DNA of 64,000 nucleotides, from contig NZ_AP018288.1 in the NCBI RefSeq assembly GCF_002368335.1, forward strand, positions 5,052,902 to 5,116,901. The letters run 5' to 3'. The notes below the pieces were generated by a model. It had not been told where the DNA came from. It saw nothing but the letters and a program-made list of their open reading frames with translations, and made no database searches. The stretch's first letter is position 1. Every line of letters starts with the position of its first letter. The DNA comes from Nostoc sp. NIES-4103 (GTDB lineage Bacteria; Cyanobacteriota; Cyanobacteriia; Cyanobacteriales; Nostocaceae). The position numbers were made by a program, and so were the translations under genes. Shown piece after piece: positions 44,134 to 53,085 of the stretch.

Positions 44134-45210
44134 ATGGTAGATTCCCTTAAAAAACCAGGCTTTGAAGAAATGCGGCCAGGGATTAAAGTCCCGGCAAAAG
44201 AAACCCTATTAACACCCCGGTTTTATACTACCGATTTTGATGAGATGGCACGGATGGACATCTCCGTCAATGAAGACGAGTTAAGAGCCATTCTCGAAGA
44301 GTTTCGTGTTGACTACAACCGCCATCACTTCGTTCGGGATGCCGAGTTTGAACAATCCTGGGATCATATTGACGGAGAAACTCGCCGATTGTTCGTGGAA
44401 TTTCTAGAACGTTCTTGTACAGCAGAGTTTTCTGGGTTTTTGCTGTACAAAGAACTCGGCCGTCGTTTGAAGGACAAAAGCCCCGTCCTAGCAGAGTGCT
44501 TCAACCTGATGTCACGGGATGAAGCGCGTCATGCTGGCTTTTTGAATAAAGCGCTTTCAGACTTCAATATGTCGCTGGATTTAGGGTTTTTGACCAAGAG
44601 CCGCGCTTATACCTTCTTTAAGCCGAAATTTATCTTCTACGCTACTTATCTTTCCGAAAAAATTGGTTATTGGCGGTATATCACCATTTATCGTCACCTA
44701 GAAGCACATCCAGAAGACAGAGTTTATCCAATTTTCCGGTTCTTTGAGAACTGGTGTCAGGATGAAAACCGTCATGGGGATTTCTTTGATGCAGTGATGA
44801 AATCCCAGCCTCAGATGTTGAATGACTGGAGGGCTAGACTGTGGAGTCGCTTCTTCTTGTTGTCAGTATTTGCAACGATGTATCTCAATGACATCCAGCG
44901 CAAAGACTTTTATGCTGCCATTGGGCTAGATGCGCGTGAATACGACATCTATGTAATTAAGAAGACCAACGAAACCGCAGGTAGAGTATTCCCCTTGATG
45001 CTGGATGTAGAAAACCCAGAGTTTTATCAGCGTTTAGATGTCTGTGTCAAAAATAACGAAAAATTGACAGCGATATCCAACTCTAACACTCCCAAATTCC
45101 TGCAATTCTTCCAGAAGCTTCCTATTTACGTATCGCATGGCTGGCAATTGCTGCGGCTGTACTTGATGAAACCAATTGATGCTGTTCCCGCTCAAGGTAC
45201 GGCTCGCTAG
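44134..45210 (+). CDS. acsF: Mg-protoporphyrin IX monomethyl ester oxidative cyclase
   Basis: 358 residues, the usual AcsF/ChlE length. It is a di-iron protein with carboxylate-bridging motifs SRDEARHAGFLN (about residue 130) and QDENRHGDFFDAV (about 212), each giving Glu and His ligands. DYNRHHFVRDAEFEQSW is also conserved. The enzyme forms the isocyclic ring of chlorophyll in an O2-dependent reaction at the thylakoid or envelope membrane. Cyanobacteria often have two isoforms (high and low O2), and this sequence does not tell which one it is. A strong terminator follows at 45236. Confidence 0.95.
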   Translation: MVDSLKKPGFEEMRPGIKVPAKETLLTPRFYTTDFDEMARMDISVNEDELRAILEEFRVDYNRHHFVRDAEFEQSWDHIDGETRRLFVEFLERSCTAEFSGFLLYKELGRRLKDKSPVLAECFNLMSRDEARHAGFLNKALSDFNMSLDLGFLTKSRAYTFFKPKFIFYATYLSEKIGYWRYITIYRHLEAHPEDRVYPIFRFFENWCQDENRHGDFFDAVMKSQPQMLNDWRARLWSRFFLLSVFATMYLNDIQRKDFYAAIGLDAREYDIYVIKKTNETAGRVFPLMLDVENPEFYQRLDVCVKNNEKLTAISNSNTPKFLQFFQKLPIYVSHGWQLLRLYLMKPIDAVPAQGTAR

Positions 45211-45235
45211 GTTGTAAAATTTGTGCAAAAGAGCT

Positions 45236-45269
45236 AGTGGTTCTGTTGTGTGCAGAACCACTTTTTTTT
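45236..45269 (+). terminator. Rho-independent terminator of acsF
   Basis: AGTGGTTCTG (45236-45245), loop TTGTGTG, CAGAACCACT (45253-45262), then a run of T to 45269. The stem is a perfect 10 bp, 25 bases after the stop codon. It also separates the GNAT gene from acsF transcription. Confidence 0.92.
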
Positions 45270-45293
45270 CAGTATCTTGAAAGGTTTTTCATT

Positions 45294-46178
45294 GTGGACA
45301 AAGTATTTGAAGAAATATCTTCGGTGGTGCTGCGTGCGGGGCGACCCGACGACGCACTCCCCTGTGGCACCATTCTGTATCAAGGGTTCCGTGCCATTGC
45401 CGAACACCACGGCTTCGTACCCGACTTTCCTTCTGCGGAGTTTGCGGCGGGTATGTTAACCGAAATTTTAGCGCACCCGACGGTTTATTCAGTCGTGGCC
45501 GAAGCTCCTGATGGAAGCGTCATCGGCAGCAACTTTTTATGGGAAGGCGACACTATCGCCGGGATCGGCCCCACTACGGTAGACCTTGCCGCGCAAAACA
45601 AGTCGGTTGGTCGCCGCCTGATGGAACATGTTTTACAGCGGGCGCATGAAAAACGTTACGCTGGTGTGCGGCTCGTTCAGGCCGCCCATAACAGCCGCTC
45701 ACTTTCCCTGTATACGAAACTCGGCTTCGATGTGCGCGAGCCGCTAGCGAACCTTGAAGGACAGCCGCTCGGCTTGACGATACCCGGCCGCATCGTTCGT
45801 CCGGCAACTGAGACCGACCTTGCTGCGTGTAATCAACTCTGCTATCGCATTCATGGTCACGACCGGGCGGGCGAACTAAAGGAAGCTATCGAACGAGGAA
45901 CGGCAATGCTTGTCGAGTGTGATGGGCGCATATCGGGCTACGCCAGCGAAGTTGGCTTCTTCGGGCACGCTGTTGGCGAGAATAATGAGGACTTAAAGGC
46001 GCTTATTGGGGCGGCTCCAGCGTCTGCTGAGTTGGGCTTTTATGTTCCGATGCGTAATGCCGACCTGTTCCGTTGGTGTTTAAACCATGGACTGCGTGTC
46101 ACCCAGACCGCAACGTTGATGAGCCTCGGTCTGTATAACGAACCAGCAGGGGTCTTTCTACCCTCTGCCCTGTATTAA
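45294..46178 (+). CDS. Tandem GNAT N-acetyltransferase, foreign composition
   Basis: 294 residues with two GNAT-like halves. The first has the acetyl-CoA loop NKSVGRRLMEHVLQRAHEKR (Q/R-x-x-G-x-G/A type) and SRSLSLYTKLGFDVRE; the second starts RIVRPATETDLAACNQLCYR. The acceptor is unknown. GTG 45294 has AAAGG 9 bases upstream; the frame extends upstream into the acsF terminator, which excludes a much earlier start. The gene is clearly more GC-rich (gcggggcgacccgacgacgc) than its AT-rich neighbours, and I see no GCGATCGC in it, so it was probably acquired by transfer and inserted just after acsF. Confidence 0.8.
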   Translation: MDKVFEEISSVVLRAGRPDDALPCGTILYQGFRAIAEHHGFVPDFPSAEFAAGMLTEILAHPTVYSVVAEAPDGSVIGSNFLWEGDTIAGIGPTTVDLAAQNKSVGRRLMEHVLQRAHEKRYAGVRLVQAAHNSRSLSLYTKLGFDVREPLANLEGQPLGLTIPGRIVRPATETDLAACNQLCYRIHGHDRAGELKEAIERGTAMLVECDGRISGYASEVGFFGHAVGENNEDLKALIGAAPASAELGFYVPMRNADLFRWCLNHGLRVTQTATLMSLGLYNEPAGVFLPSALY

Positions 46179-46551
46179 TAGCATTATCATTGGTATTAGT
46201 TAACTAATATCTTGCACCTACCTAATTTCCCGCCAAGAAATAAATTTATTGGCTAATAGCTAAACTCCACGCTTTGTGGACTAAAACTTTACTCAGTCAG
46301 CTATTCGCAAACTTTAGCTATTACCAAGAGAATTCATTTGCGATCGCATCTGTAGCCAATAAAAAGAGGCTAAGATAATTAGTTACAGCATAAAAACCAC
46401 TTTTGCGCCTTTGCGCCTTTGCGTGAGGTAAAAATAAGATTCATCTGAAAATGGCTATACAAAATTTAAGTATCATTAACCACTTGACAGCAGGGAGCAA
46501 ATTGTTGTAACTCACCGTCAGCAGTGATAAAAACAATCTAAATTTACCCTG
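46179..46551. other. Gap with a TTTGCGCC repeat
   Basis: No gene. One HIP1 octamer lies near 46340, and the TTTGCGCC tandem block is at 46402-46426. The 120 bp before the collagen-like gene have no clear ribosome site. Confidence 0.6.
46402..46426. repeat. TTTGCGCC repeat block, intergenic copy
   Basis: Two TTTGCGCC units then TTTGCGTGAG. The same block sits at 29181-29206 inside the start of a surface-protein gene. Confidence 0.85.
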
Positions 46552-47946
46552 ATGAACAAACGTTTAGGGAGTAAACTGCCACTGTTGTTGTTATTGTGCT
46601 TATCTACTAGCTTTTTGCCTGCCTCTGGCTCAGTTTTATGCCCAGCAGTTGCCTATGACAGATACGATATAGCAGGTACAGATGGTAGCCAAGGTACTTA
46701 TGGACGGTCTGGTAGAAATGGTCGTGATGGTGAAAACCAAAATATTTTTGCCAATGGTTCACCAGTAAATCTTGACTTGTCTGGTGAAGATGGTGAAGAC
46801 GGTGAAGATGGTGAGGATGGTTATCGACCAAACTGCGATCGCGATCGCGATCGTGGTAAGCCCAACCATGATATCAACCTACCAAGTGGCGGTAACGGCG
46901 GCAATGGTGGCAGAGGAGGAGATGGGGGAAATGGTGGTTCCCTCACTGTCTACTACACCAATTTGGCAGACTTACGCAACATTTTTGTCCGTGCTACCCC
47001 AGGAGAAGGTGGACGAGGTGGTCGGGGTGGTAACGGTACAGTAGGTTGTAAGTGTCGCAGGCGCAGTTGGGAAGTGGAAACCTGCAAAGGAACTCCTGGT
47101 AGCCCTGACTATAAATGTACTAAGAAGCGTTATCAGTGTAATGACGGTAGCTATGGGCAAGCTGGTAGCTACGGTAGCGATGGTAAACAAGGGCGCTTAG
47201 GAATTTTGAGTATTGTTAACAGCAAAGAATCCTTAGCAGCTGATACACCAACCCTGAAGCTAACAGTTCCTGAACTGACGGGTAAGCAGTTCAACCTCTC
47301 TAAGAATAAGTGGAATCTTCGTCAAGGAGCAACTTCTCTACTTGCTCCTGGTTCTATAATTGCCGATGAATACCGAGAATTTGAACAGCGTTTGGAAGAA
47401 AGTTTTCAACTGATTTGGCAGGAGAGACAACCCGTTGCTAGCTTTGGCAATGAAACTGTAACAGTAAGTTTAAACGACAGCAAGCAAGTAGAAGTTAACT
47501 TTCCTGATGAATTGTGGATTGATGGTAGCAGTAAAAGTGAGGCTAACTTGACAACATTTACTGTTAACCATGCGATTCCTAAGAAAGATGTGACACGGTT
47601 AGCAGTGGCAGAATTTGCTGATGCTGGGGAAAATCTCAACTTGAAAATAGTTGATTTGGCTGCCCATTCTGATGTAATTCAAACTCAGTTTCGGGTGAAA
47701 TTTCGAGTGCGAGATGATTTTGGTAGCTCTAATTACAAAACTGAATATGAAGGGGATATTCCCGCTGAACTTGTAACCCGTGATTATAACCGTTTTATCC
47801 TCGCTTTAGGTAAGTTGAAAATTCCTAGTGATGCTCTACGGTCTGGTGTCAATGTTGATATTGAAGTAGTAGCTAATCGCTCTTTGGGGGAACGTTCCAC
47901 AAAGCAAACTATTAGCTGGCAAGGTGCAATTCGTAAACGTAGATAA
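46552..47946 (+). CDS. Secreted collagen-like Gly-X-Y protein
   Basis: 464 residues. Signal peptide: LPLLLLLCLSTSFLPASGS. Residues about 41-235 are Gly-X-Y-like repeats broken into blocks (GTDGSQGTYGRSGRNGRDGE; GEDGEDGEDGEDG; GGNGGNGGRGGDGGNGG; GEGGRGGRGGNG), with a Cys-rich insert (CKCRRRSWEVETC; YKCTKKRYQC) suited to disulfides. The C-terminal 230 residues form a beta-rich non-repeat domain. The collagen-like part has few prolines and many Asp/Asn, unlike animal collagen. It is a likely extracellular or outer-surface fibrous protein. A run of HIP1-type GCGATC repeats encodes its RDRDRDRG stretch. Confidence 0.8.
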   Translation: MNKRLGSKLPLLLLLCLSTSFLPASGSVLCPAVAYDRYDIAGTDGSQGTYGRSGRNGRDGENQNIFANGSPVNLDLSGEDGEDGEDGEDGYRPNCDRDRDRGKPNHDINLPSGGNGGNGGRGGDGGNGGSLTVYYTNLADLRNIFVRATPGEGGRGGRGGNGTVGCKCRRRSWEVETCKGTPGSPDYKCTKKRYQCNDGSYGQAGSYGSDGKQGRLGILSIVNSKESLAADTPTLKLTVPELTGKQFNLSKNKWNLRQGATSLLAPGSIIADEYREFEQRLEESFQLIWQERQPVASFGNETVTVSLNDSKQVEVNFPDELWIDGSSKSEANLTTFTVNHAIPKKDVTRLAVAEFADAGENLNLKIVDLAAHSDVIQTQFRVKFRVRDDFGSSNYKTEYEGDIPAELVTRDYNRFILALGKLKIPSDALRSGVNVDIEVVANRSLGERSTKQTISWQGAIRKRR

Positions 47947-47960
47947 TTGCTATCAAAAGC

Positions 47961-48533
47961 TTAAGAGGATTTTTTACTATCAGAGATAATCTGTGAGAGA
48001 AGGTTTCCTGCAAAATCTAACAACTGCTCTAGTAAACTGCCAATGATAGCAATGTAGAGTATCACCTGAACGATGTAATTGATGTTGCTTGCTTTATAAG
48101 CATCCCAGAGGATAAACCCAAGTCCTCTTGGCCCAATTAACATTTCTGTGGCAATAACTGTAAACCAAGCTACCCAAATACCAACTTTCAGAGCATGAAA
48201 TGTATGAAAAATAGCCGCTCGGAAATTATTGTTCTGCCTGCGAAAATGTTGCATACCTATCGCAGTATTAATAATTATTGACCAAAGAGTGCCAATAAAA
48301 ATTATGACTATGGTTGCAGGTTCGCTCTCTGTAAATAGTATGAGTGTAATGGGTAGTAGGGCTATAGGTGGTATACTATGTGGTATTTCAAATAACCGTC
48401 TTAATACCTGATAGACTGTGCCATTTATGCCTATTAAATATCCGATAAAACTACCCAAAACAGCAGCTGGTATGTAAGCTACAAACAATTTTTGTAGACT
48501 TGCTAAAACATCTAAAAATATACTGGGTTCCAT
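47961..48533 (-). CDS. NrtB/SsuC-type ABC permease, lone and short
   Basis: 190 residues with four to five membrane helices and the permease EAA-like loop (ATEMLIGPRGLGFILWDAYK), which is close to nitrate/bicarbonate (NrtB/CmpB) and taurine-type permeases. Typical relatives have about 270 residues; here the N-terminal helix region and part of the loop before the EAA block are shortened. No ATPase or binding-protein gene is adjacent. It is either a truncated, decaying permease or a small specialised one. It lies tail to tail with the collagen-like gene (14-base gap). Confidence 0.72.
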   Translation of the reverse strand: MEPSIFLDVLASLQKLFVAYIPAAVLGSFIGYLIGINGTVYQVLRRLFEIPHSIPPIALLPITLILFTESEPATIVIIFIGTLWSIIINTAIGMQHFRRQNNNFRAAIFHTFHALKVGIWVAWFTVIATEMLIGPRGLGFILWDAYKASNINYIVQVILYIAIIGSLLEQLLDFAGNLLSQIISDSKKSS

Positions 48534-48956
48534 GCCTCAGTTCTCATTTGGAACGTCTAGGGAATACTGCGGCAATAACAAAAAATACCGAATAGACAAA
48601 CTATGAAAATCGACTTAAATTAAATTTATCAGATAACTACAGCTTAATGAAAAAAATAAATAAATTTTCAATAATTCAATTTTGAGATGCTTCTAGCCTA
48701 GAAATTGACACAATACCATTAAGAGATGATTTATAAAGTAAACCTTAAATTGTAGTGGCGTGACACAGCTAAAATAGTGCATTAATAAACTCTTGTGGGA
48801 TGGGCATCTCGCCCGTCCTAATGGCGGGTAAGATACCCGCCCCACAAGAGGAAAGCTAATGCATAAATTTAGCCTTGACACGCCAGTACTTAATATTTAC
48901 TGTCGCTTGCAATGACATTTTTTCGTCAAAATGCATAAGTCGTAATTAAAAACAGT
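48534..48956. other. Gap containing one hairpin element
   Basis: No gene. AT-rich DNA flanks the 136-bp inverted-repeat element at 48753-48888. I see nothing else. Confidence 0.6.
48753..48888. repeat. Miniature element folding along its whole length
   Basis: Outer ends TAGTGGCGTGACA (48753-48765) and the complement of TACTGGCGTGTCA (48876-48888) lead into arms that stay complementary to a perfect CTCTTGTGGG/CCCACAAGAG core and a central gcgggtaagatacccgc hairpin. It has no coding capacity. The central block (tgggatgggcatctcgcccg) is a common cyanobacterial repeat. Confidence 0.78.
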
Positions 48957-49532
48957 TTATTTACCCAGATTACGCTTCATTTGTTCTAATTCGTCTTCGG
49001 TTTCCCAGCGGCGAAACTTTTCTTCTAAGTCATCGAATCCAGTAGAATAACTGCTAGTTGGATTCGACCAGCCATTGGTTTCTAAACGCTGCTGGGTTTG
49101 AGCTTTAGCGCGGGCTGTCTGGGCTTCAGCAGCTTTGGCTTGGACTTCTTGTCGCCGCACTTGAATTTTCCGCAATAGTTCTTGAGATTGGTTTATACGT
49201 TCTTTCAACCCTTGCATATGTCCCCAGCGCTGATTTCCTTCACGCAACAGCGCTGCTTCTCTCTGTTGGGCTGCTGCTGCTAAATCCTGTCTACCAGCAT
49301 TCTGTGCCTTTTGCACGCGGATATGCCAACGCTGAATTTCTTGCGCGGTGGACAAAATTTCTTCTTGCGATCGCTTCTCTTGTAATTGTAAATCTGCAAT
49401 CAACCTTAAAGTATCTTCCTCTTGCTGCCGCAGCTGTTCTAACAGCGCCTCTAACTCCAAATGTGGATTATTACGCAAGAATTCTTCTAAACGGTTTTCC
49501 AGAAACCGACTCAAATCATCAAATAAGCCCAC
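48957..49532 (-). CDS. Coiled-coil protein, TIGR04376-like
   Basis: 191 residues, almost entirely helical: LFDDLSRFLENRLEEFLRNN, then long heptad-patterned helices rich in Gln, Glu and Arg (RQQEEDTLRLIADLQLQEKR; RQEVQAKAAEAQTARAKAQT) and a C-terminal FDDLEEKFRRWETEDELEQM. It resembles the cyanobacterial TIGR04376 family and, more distantly, PspA/IM30-type helical proteins; the function is unknown. GTG 49532 has GGAG 8 bases upstream and gives the conserved start GLFDDLSRF. The ATG at 49607 would add 25 non-conserved residues. Confidence 0.8.
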   Translation of the reverse strand: MGLFDDLSRFLENRLEEFLRNNPHLELEALLEQLRQQEEDTLRLIADLQLQEKRSQEEILSTAQEIQRWHIRVQKAQNAGRQDLAAAAQQREAALLREGNQRWGHMQGLKERINQSQELLRKIQVRRQEVQAKAAEAQTARAKAQTQQRLETNGWSNPTSSYSTGFDDLEEKFRRWETEDELEQMKRNLGK

Positions 49533-49694
49533 TGCCAGAACTCCAGAGGACAGGTGTATAACTACTTTATTGTAGTCAATTATCGCAAAGGGAAAGAAAG
49601 TTATCACAGTATCCTGCTGTGGGTAGTGTGGATACTGCTGCGATCGCCAGTCTTAATATATAACTTTTCTCAACCTGCGGTTACATCTAAACAT

Positions 49695-50531
49695 TTAAAG
49701 AGGCGTTACCCAATAGGTAATTCCCCTGTTAACTTTATTTTGAAAACCAAATAAAGGTAAATCTTCTTTAGACAAACCTATATATGTCCAGTGCGGGACA
49801 TCATTTTCTACAGTTTGAAACCAGCGATTTTGATTGAGGGCTTCTCTCTGCTTTTCATTATATACACGTAAATCAATTGCTAACCCCCAGAGATGTTGCG
49901 ATGCTCCGGGTGGTGCTACTACACTTAGAATGGCTGTTTCTTTACCCTGTCTGACTTTTTCTAAAGTTGTGTTGTTAGCATATTTTCGCCAAAATCTTAA
50001 ATTAGTGGCAAAACTGCGAGTACAATCACCTTCACCATAACCTGATTTCAGAGGAATATTTTGCAGCGATCGCGCTTTGTTTAAAGCTTCTGCCGCTGGC
50101 TTTTGTAAATAACAGTTGTTAGTACTGTTGACTTTCGCCATAGTCAGGGTACTTTGAAAATCTTTGGTTTCTTGCTCGTTGGCAAAGATAACTTTTGATG
50201 GTAGTTTAATTGTTTCTTCTTGGTTTACAAATGCAGCACCATATGCATTAAGCAAAATATATTCAAAAGTACCAGGCTGAGGAATTGTTGGTAATTTATT
50301 AGCGATCGCAGCTAAAAAGCGCTCTTGGTTGCTCAATTTTAGATTAGGTATGGGTGTAGGCAATAGTGGATTTTTATTAGTGCAAGGTAATGAACTATTA
50401 ATTAAGCATCCATTTGCTGCCTGAGCCTTGGTAAGCAGTTTATGGGGATTTATTCCATTACTAGCAACTACTGTAAAAATAATAAATATAACAATAGTAA
50501 TAAATTTTGTTTTTCTCAGAATTTGTTTCAT
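49695..50531 (-). CDS. VanY-like D,D-carboxypeptidase family protein
   Basis: 278 residues from ATG 50531, which opens a signal-anchor sequence (FITIVIFIIFTVVASNG). The catalytic zinc site is GASQHLWGLAIDLRV (HxxxxxxD pattern) plus HWTYIGL near the C-terminus (the later His), the signature of LAS-type D-Ala-D-Ala/D-Lac carboxypeptidases. Two Cys pairs may form disulfides (CLINSSLPC; CYLQ with DCTRS). It trims peptidoglycan peptides in the periplasm. The in-frame ATG at 50642 is too far from the signal peptide to be the natural start. Confidence 0.78.
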   Translation of the reverse strand: MKQILRKTKFITIVIFIIFTVVASNGINPHKLLTKAQAANGCLINSSLPCTNKNPLLPTPIPNLKLSNQERFLAAIANKLPTIPQPGTFEYILLNAYGAAFVNQEETIKLPSKVIFANEQETKDFQSTLTMAKVNSTNNCYLQKPAAEALNKARSLQNIPLKSGYGEGDCTRSFATNLRFWRKYANNTTLEKVRQGKETAILSVVAPPGASQHLWGLAIDLRVYNEKQREALNQNRWFQTVENDVPHWTYIGLSKEDLPLFGFQNKVNRGITYWVTPL

Positions 50532-50760
50532 ACAAAATATAAAATTTGATAATGTCAGATTTGATTTAGAAAATATGAATATATTAGTTTTCCTTAACAT
50601 CAATAAACTATTTTTATTCTTAATCAATACATTAAATAACAAATAATTATATTTTACTGTATTTTAACAATAAAATAAAACATTTATAATTAACTGATCC
50701 AATTATTTATAGTTATAAGATATTGATCATTTCCTGCGTACAGAATATCTTTTTAAACGA

Positions 50761-50792
50761 ACGGCCAAGAACGCCAAGGACGCAAAGGTAAG
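50761..50792. repeat. Short dispersed repeat CCAAGAACGCCAAGGACGCA
   Basis: A purine-rich block (ggccaagaacgccaaggacg followed by caaaggtaag) that also occurs in shorter form at about 8920-8940 and, in related form, in the GCGCAAAG repeats. It lies between the VanY-like gene and mnmG. Confidence 0.6.
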
Positions 50793-50936
50793 AGAAATAG
50801 TAAGGTTAATAAATTATTGAGATTGGTTGGAGTTTACTAGTTATTTTGATAGCTTGCTTATGAGATAAATACCTCCAGGAAAGCACTGGATCAGTTAAAA
50901 TTGTCAATAACTCTTAAGTTTGCTGAATCTGTAAGT

Positions 50937-52859
50937 ATGACCATGCACAATTCCGTTGAATTCCAAGACGCTTTTGATGTGATTGTCGTCGGTGCAGGTC
51001 ACTCCGGTTGCGAAGCAGCACTCGCCGCTGCCCGCCTCGGCTGTAGGACTCTGCTACTGACACTCAACTTGGATAAAATCGCTTGGCAACCGTGTAACCC
51101 AGCGGTGGGTGGCCCTGCTAAATCTCAGTTGACCCATGAGGTGGATGCACTGGGCGGGGAAATTGGTAAAATGGCAGACCGTACCTATCTGCAAAAGCGT
51201 ATCCTCAACTCTTCACGAGGGCCTGCGGTTTGGGCATTACGCGCCCAGACTGACAAGCGGGAATACGCAGCGGTGATGAAAAATATTGTTGAGAACCAAG
51301 AAAATTTGACCATCCGCGAAGGTATGGCTACAGACTTGGTGCTAGGTGCTAACGATGAAGTGATTGGGGTTGAAACTTACTTCGGCGTGGCGTTTGAGTG
51401 CAAAGCAGTAATCTTGACAACCGGCACCTTCTTGGGAGGTAAGATTTGGGTTGGTAACAAATCCATGCCAGCGGGACGCGCTGGGGAATTTGCGGCTGAG
51501 GGATTGACACAAACTCTCAATCGCCTAGGATTTGAAACTGGACGGCTGAAGACTGGTACACCAGCGCGGGTAGATAAGCGATCGGTTGATTACAGTAAAA
51601 TGGCAATCCAGCCAGGTGATGAAGAAGTAGGCTGGTTTAGCTTTGACCCAGAGGTGTGGGTAGAAAGGGAACAGATGCCTTGCTATATCACTCGCACCAC
51701 CCCGGAAACTCATCGCTTAATTCAGGATAATTTACACCTATCGCCTGTTTATGGTGGTTGGGTGGAGGCAAAAGGGCCTCGTTATTGCCCCAGTATTGAA
51801 GATAAGATTGTGCGCTTTGCCGATAAGGAAAGTCACCAAATCTTCATTGAACCAGAAGGACGGGACATACCAGAACTATATATCCAAGGGTTTTCTACAG
51901 GGTTGCCCGAAAATTTACAACTACAACTGTTACGTAGTCTTCCTGGTTTAGAAAACTGCTTCATGTTGCGTCCGGCTTATGCTGTGGAATATGACTATTT
52001 ACCAGCTACACAGTGTTATCCCACACTGATGACAAAGAAAATTGCCGGGTTGTTTTGTGCTGGACAAATTAACGGCACTACAGGTTATGAAGAAGCCGCA
52101 GCCCAAGGTATTGTGGCAGGAATTAACGCCGCCCGATTTGTTCGCGGTCAGGAAATGATTATTTTCCCGCGTGAGCAAAGTTATATTGGGACGCTGGTTG
52201 ATGATTTGTGTACAAAGGACTTACGGGAACCTTATCGGATGCTGACCAGTAGGTCTGAATATCGGTTACTACTGCGTTCTGATAATGCTGACCAACGCCT
52301 GACACCTCTGGGACGGGAAATTGGCTTGATTGATGACCGCCGTTGGCAAATGTTTATCCACAAACAGGCACAGATAGCCAGTGAAAAAGAACGGCTATAC
52401 GCCACCAGAGTCAAAGAACATGATGAAATCGGAATTGCGATCGCAACTGCTTGTGGGCAAGCAATCAAAGGTTCCATCACCCTAGCTGACTTACTGCGTC
52501 GTCCGGGATTTCATTACGTTGACCTCGAAAATTACGGACTGGGGAACCCTGAACTTAACTCTTTTGAGAAACAAGGCGCAGAAATTGACATCAAGTATTC
52601 TGGTTATCTTGCCAGACAACAAAATCAGATTGAACAGATTGCCCGTCAAGCACATCGCCAGTTGCCTGCGGATTTGGATTACACAACAATTGATACCCTT
52701 TCCAAAGAAGCGCGAGAAAAGCTAAGTAAGGTAAAACCCCTGACAATTGGTCAAGCAGCACGTATTGGTGGGGTGAATCCAGCCGATATTAACGCTTTGT
52801 TAATATATTTAGAATTGCGTAAAACCAAGTCCCAGTCAGTGTTTACAGCATTAACTTAA
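50937..52859 (+). CDS. mnmG: tRNA uridine-5-carboxymethylaminomethyl synthesis protein
   Basis: 640 residues. FAD-binding FDVIVVGAGHSGCEAALAAARLG at the start, then NPAVGGPAKSQLTHEVDALG, RTYLQKRILNSSRGPAVWALRAQ and TGTFLGG, the hallmarks of MnmG (GidA). The C-terminal helical domain (REPYRMLTSRSEYRLLLRSD; NPADINALLIYLELRK) contacts MnmE and tRNA. With MnmE it modifies U34 of tRNAs that read split codon boxes. ATG 50937 or ATG 50943 is the start; the TTG at 50901 is less likely. Confidence 0.96.
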   Translation: MTMHNSVEFQDAFDVIVVGAGHSGCEAALAAARLGCRTLLLTLNLDKIAWQPCNPAVGGPAKSQLTHEVDALGGEIGKMADRTYLQKRILNSSRGPAVWALRAQTDKREYAAVMKNIVENQENLTIREGMATDLVLGANDEVIGVETYFGVAFECKAVILTTGTFLGGKIWVGNKSMPAGRAGEFAAEGLTQTLNRLGFETGRLKTGTPARVDKRSVDYSKMAIQPGDEEVGWFSFDPEVWVEREQMPCYITRTTPETHRLIQDNLHLSPVYGGWVEAKGPRYCPSIEDKIVRFADKESHQIFIEPEGRDIPELYIQGFSTGLPENLQLQLLRSLPGLENCFMLRPAYAVEYDYLPATQCYPTLMTKKIAGLFCAGQINGTTGYEEAAAQGIVAGINAARFVRGQEMIIFPREQSYIGTLVDDLCTKDLREPYRMLTSRSEYRLLLRSDNADQRLTPLGREIGLIDDRRWQMFIHKQAQIASEKERLYATRVKEHDEIGIAIATACGQAIKGSITLADLLRRPGFHYVDLENYGLGNPELNSFEKQGAEIDIKYSGYLARQQNQIEQIARQAHRQLPADLDYTTIDTLSKEAREKLSKVKPLTIGQAARIGGVNPADINALLIYLELRKTKSQSVFTALT

Positions 52860-53085
52860 CTTAAACTTCATGAAGGGTGAGTATAGTAGATAAAGAGGAG
52901 ATTAGTATGATAGATGACATGAATTAGGTACTGGCATCATCAGCAGTCTCCGGATTCAACTTGAACTTAATATTACCAAGCAATCAACTCGTCTAGATTT
53001 AGACGAGCGATTGGATATTTCTTCAAAAATCCTGATTCTCAGGCAGTAGGGGCGGCGTGCCCCATACTAGCAGCCATAACCCAAA

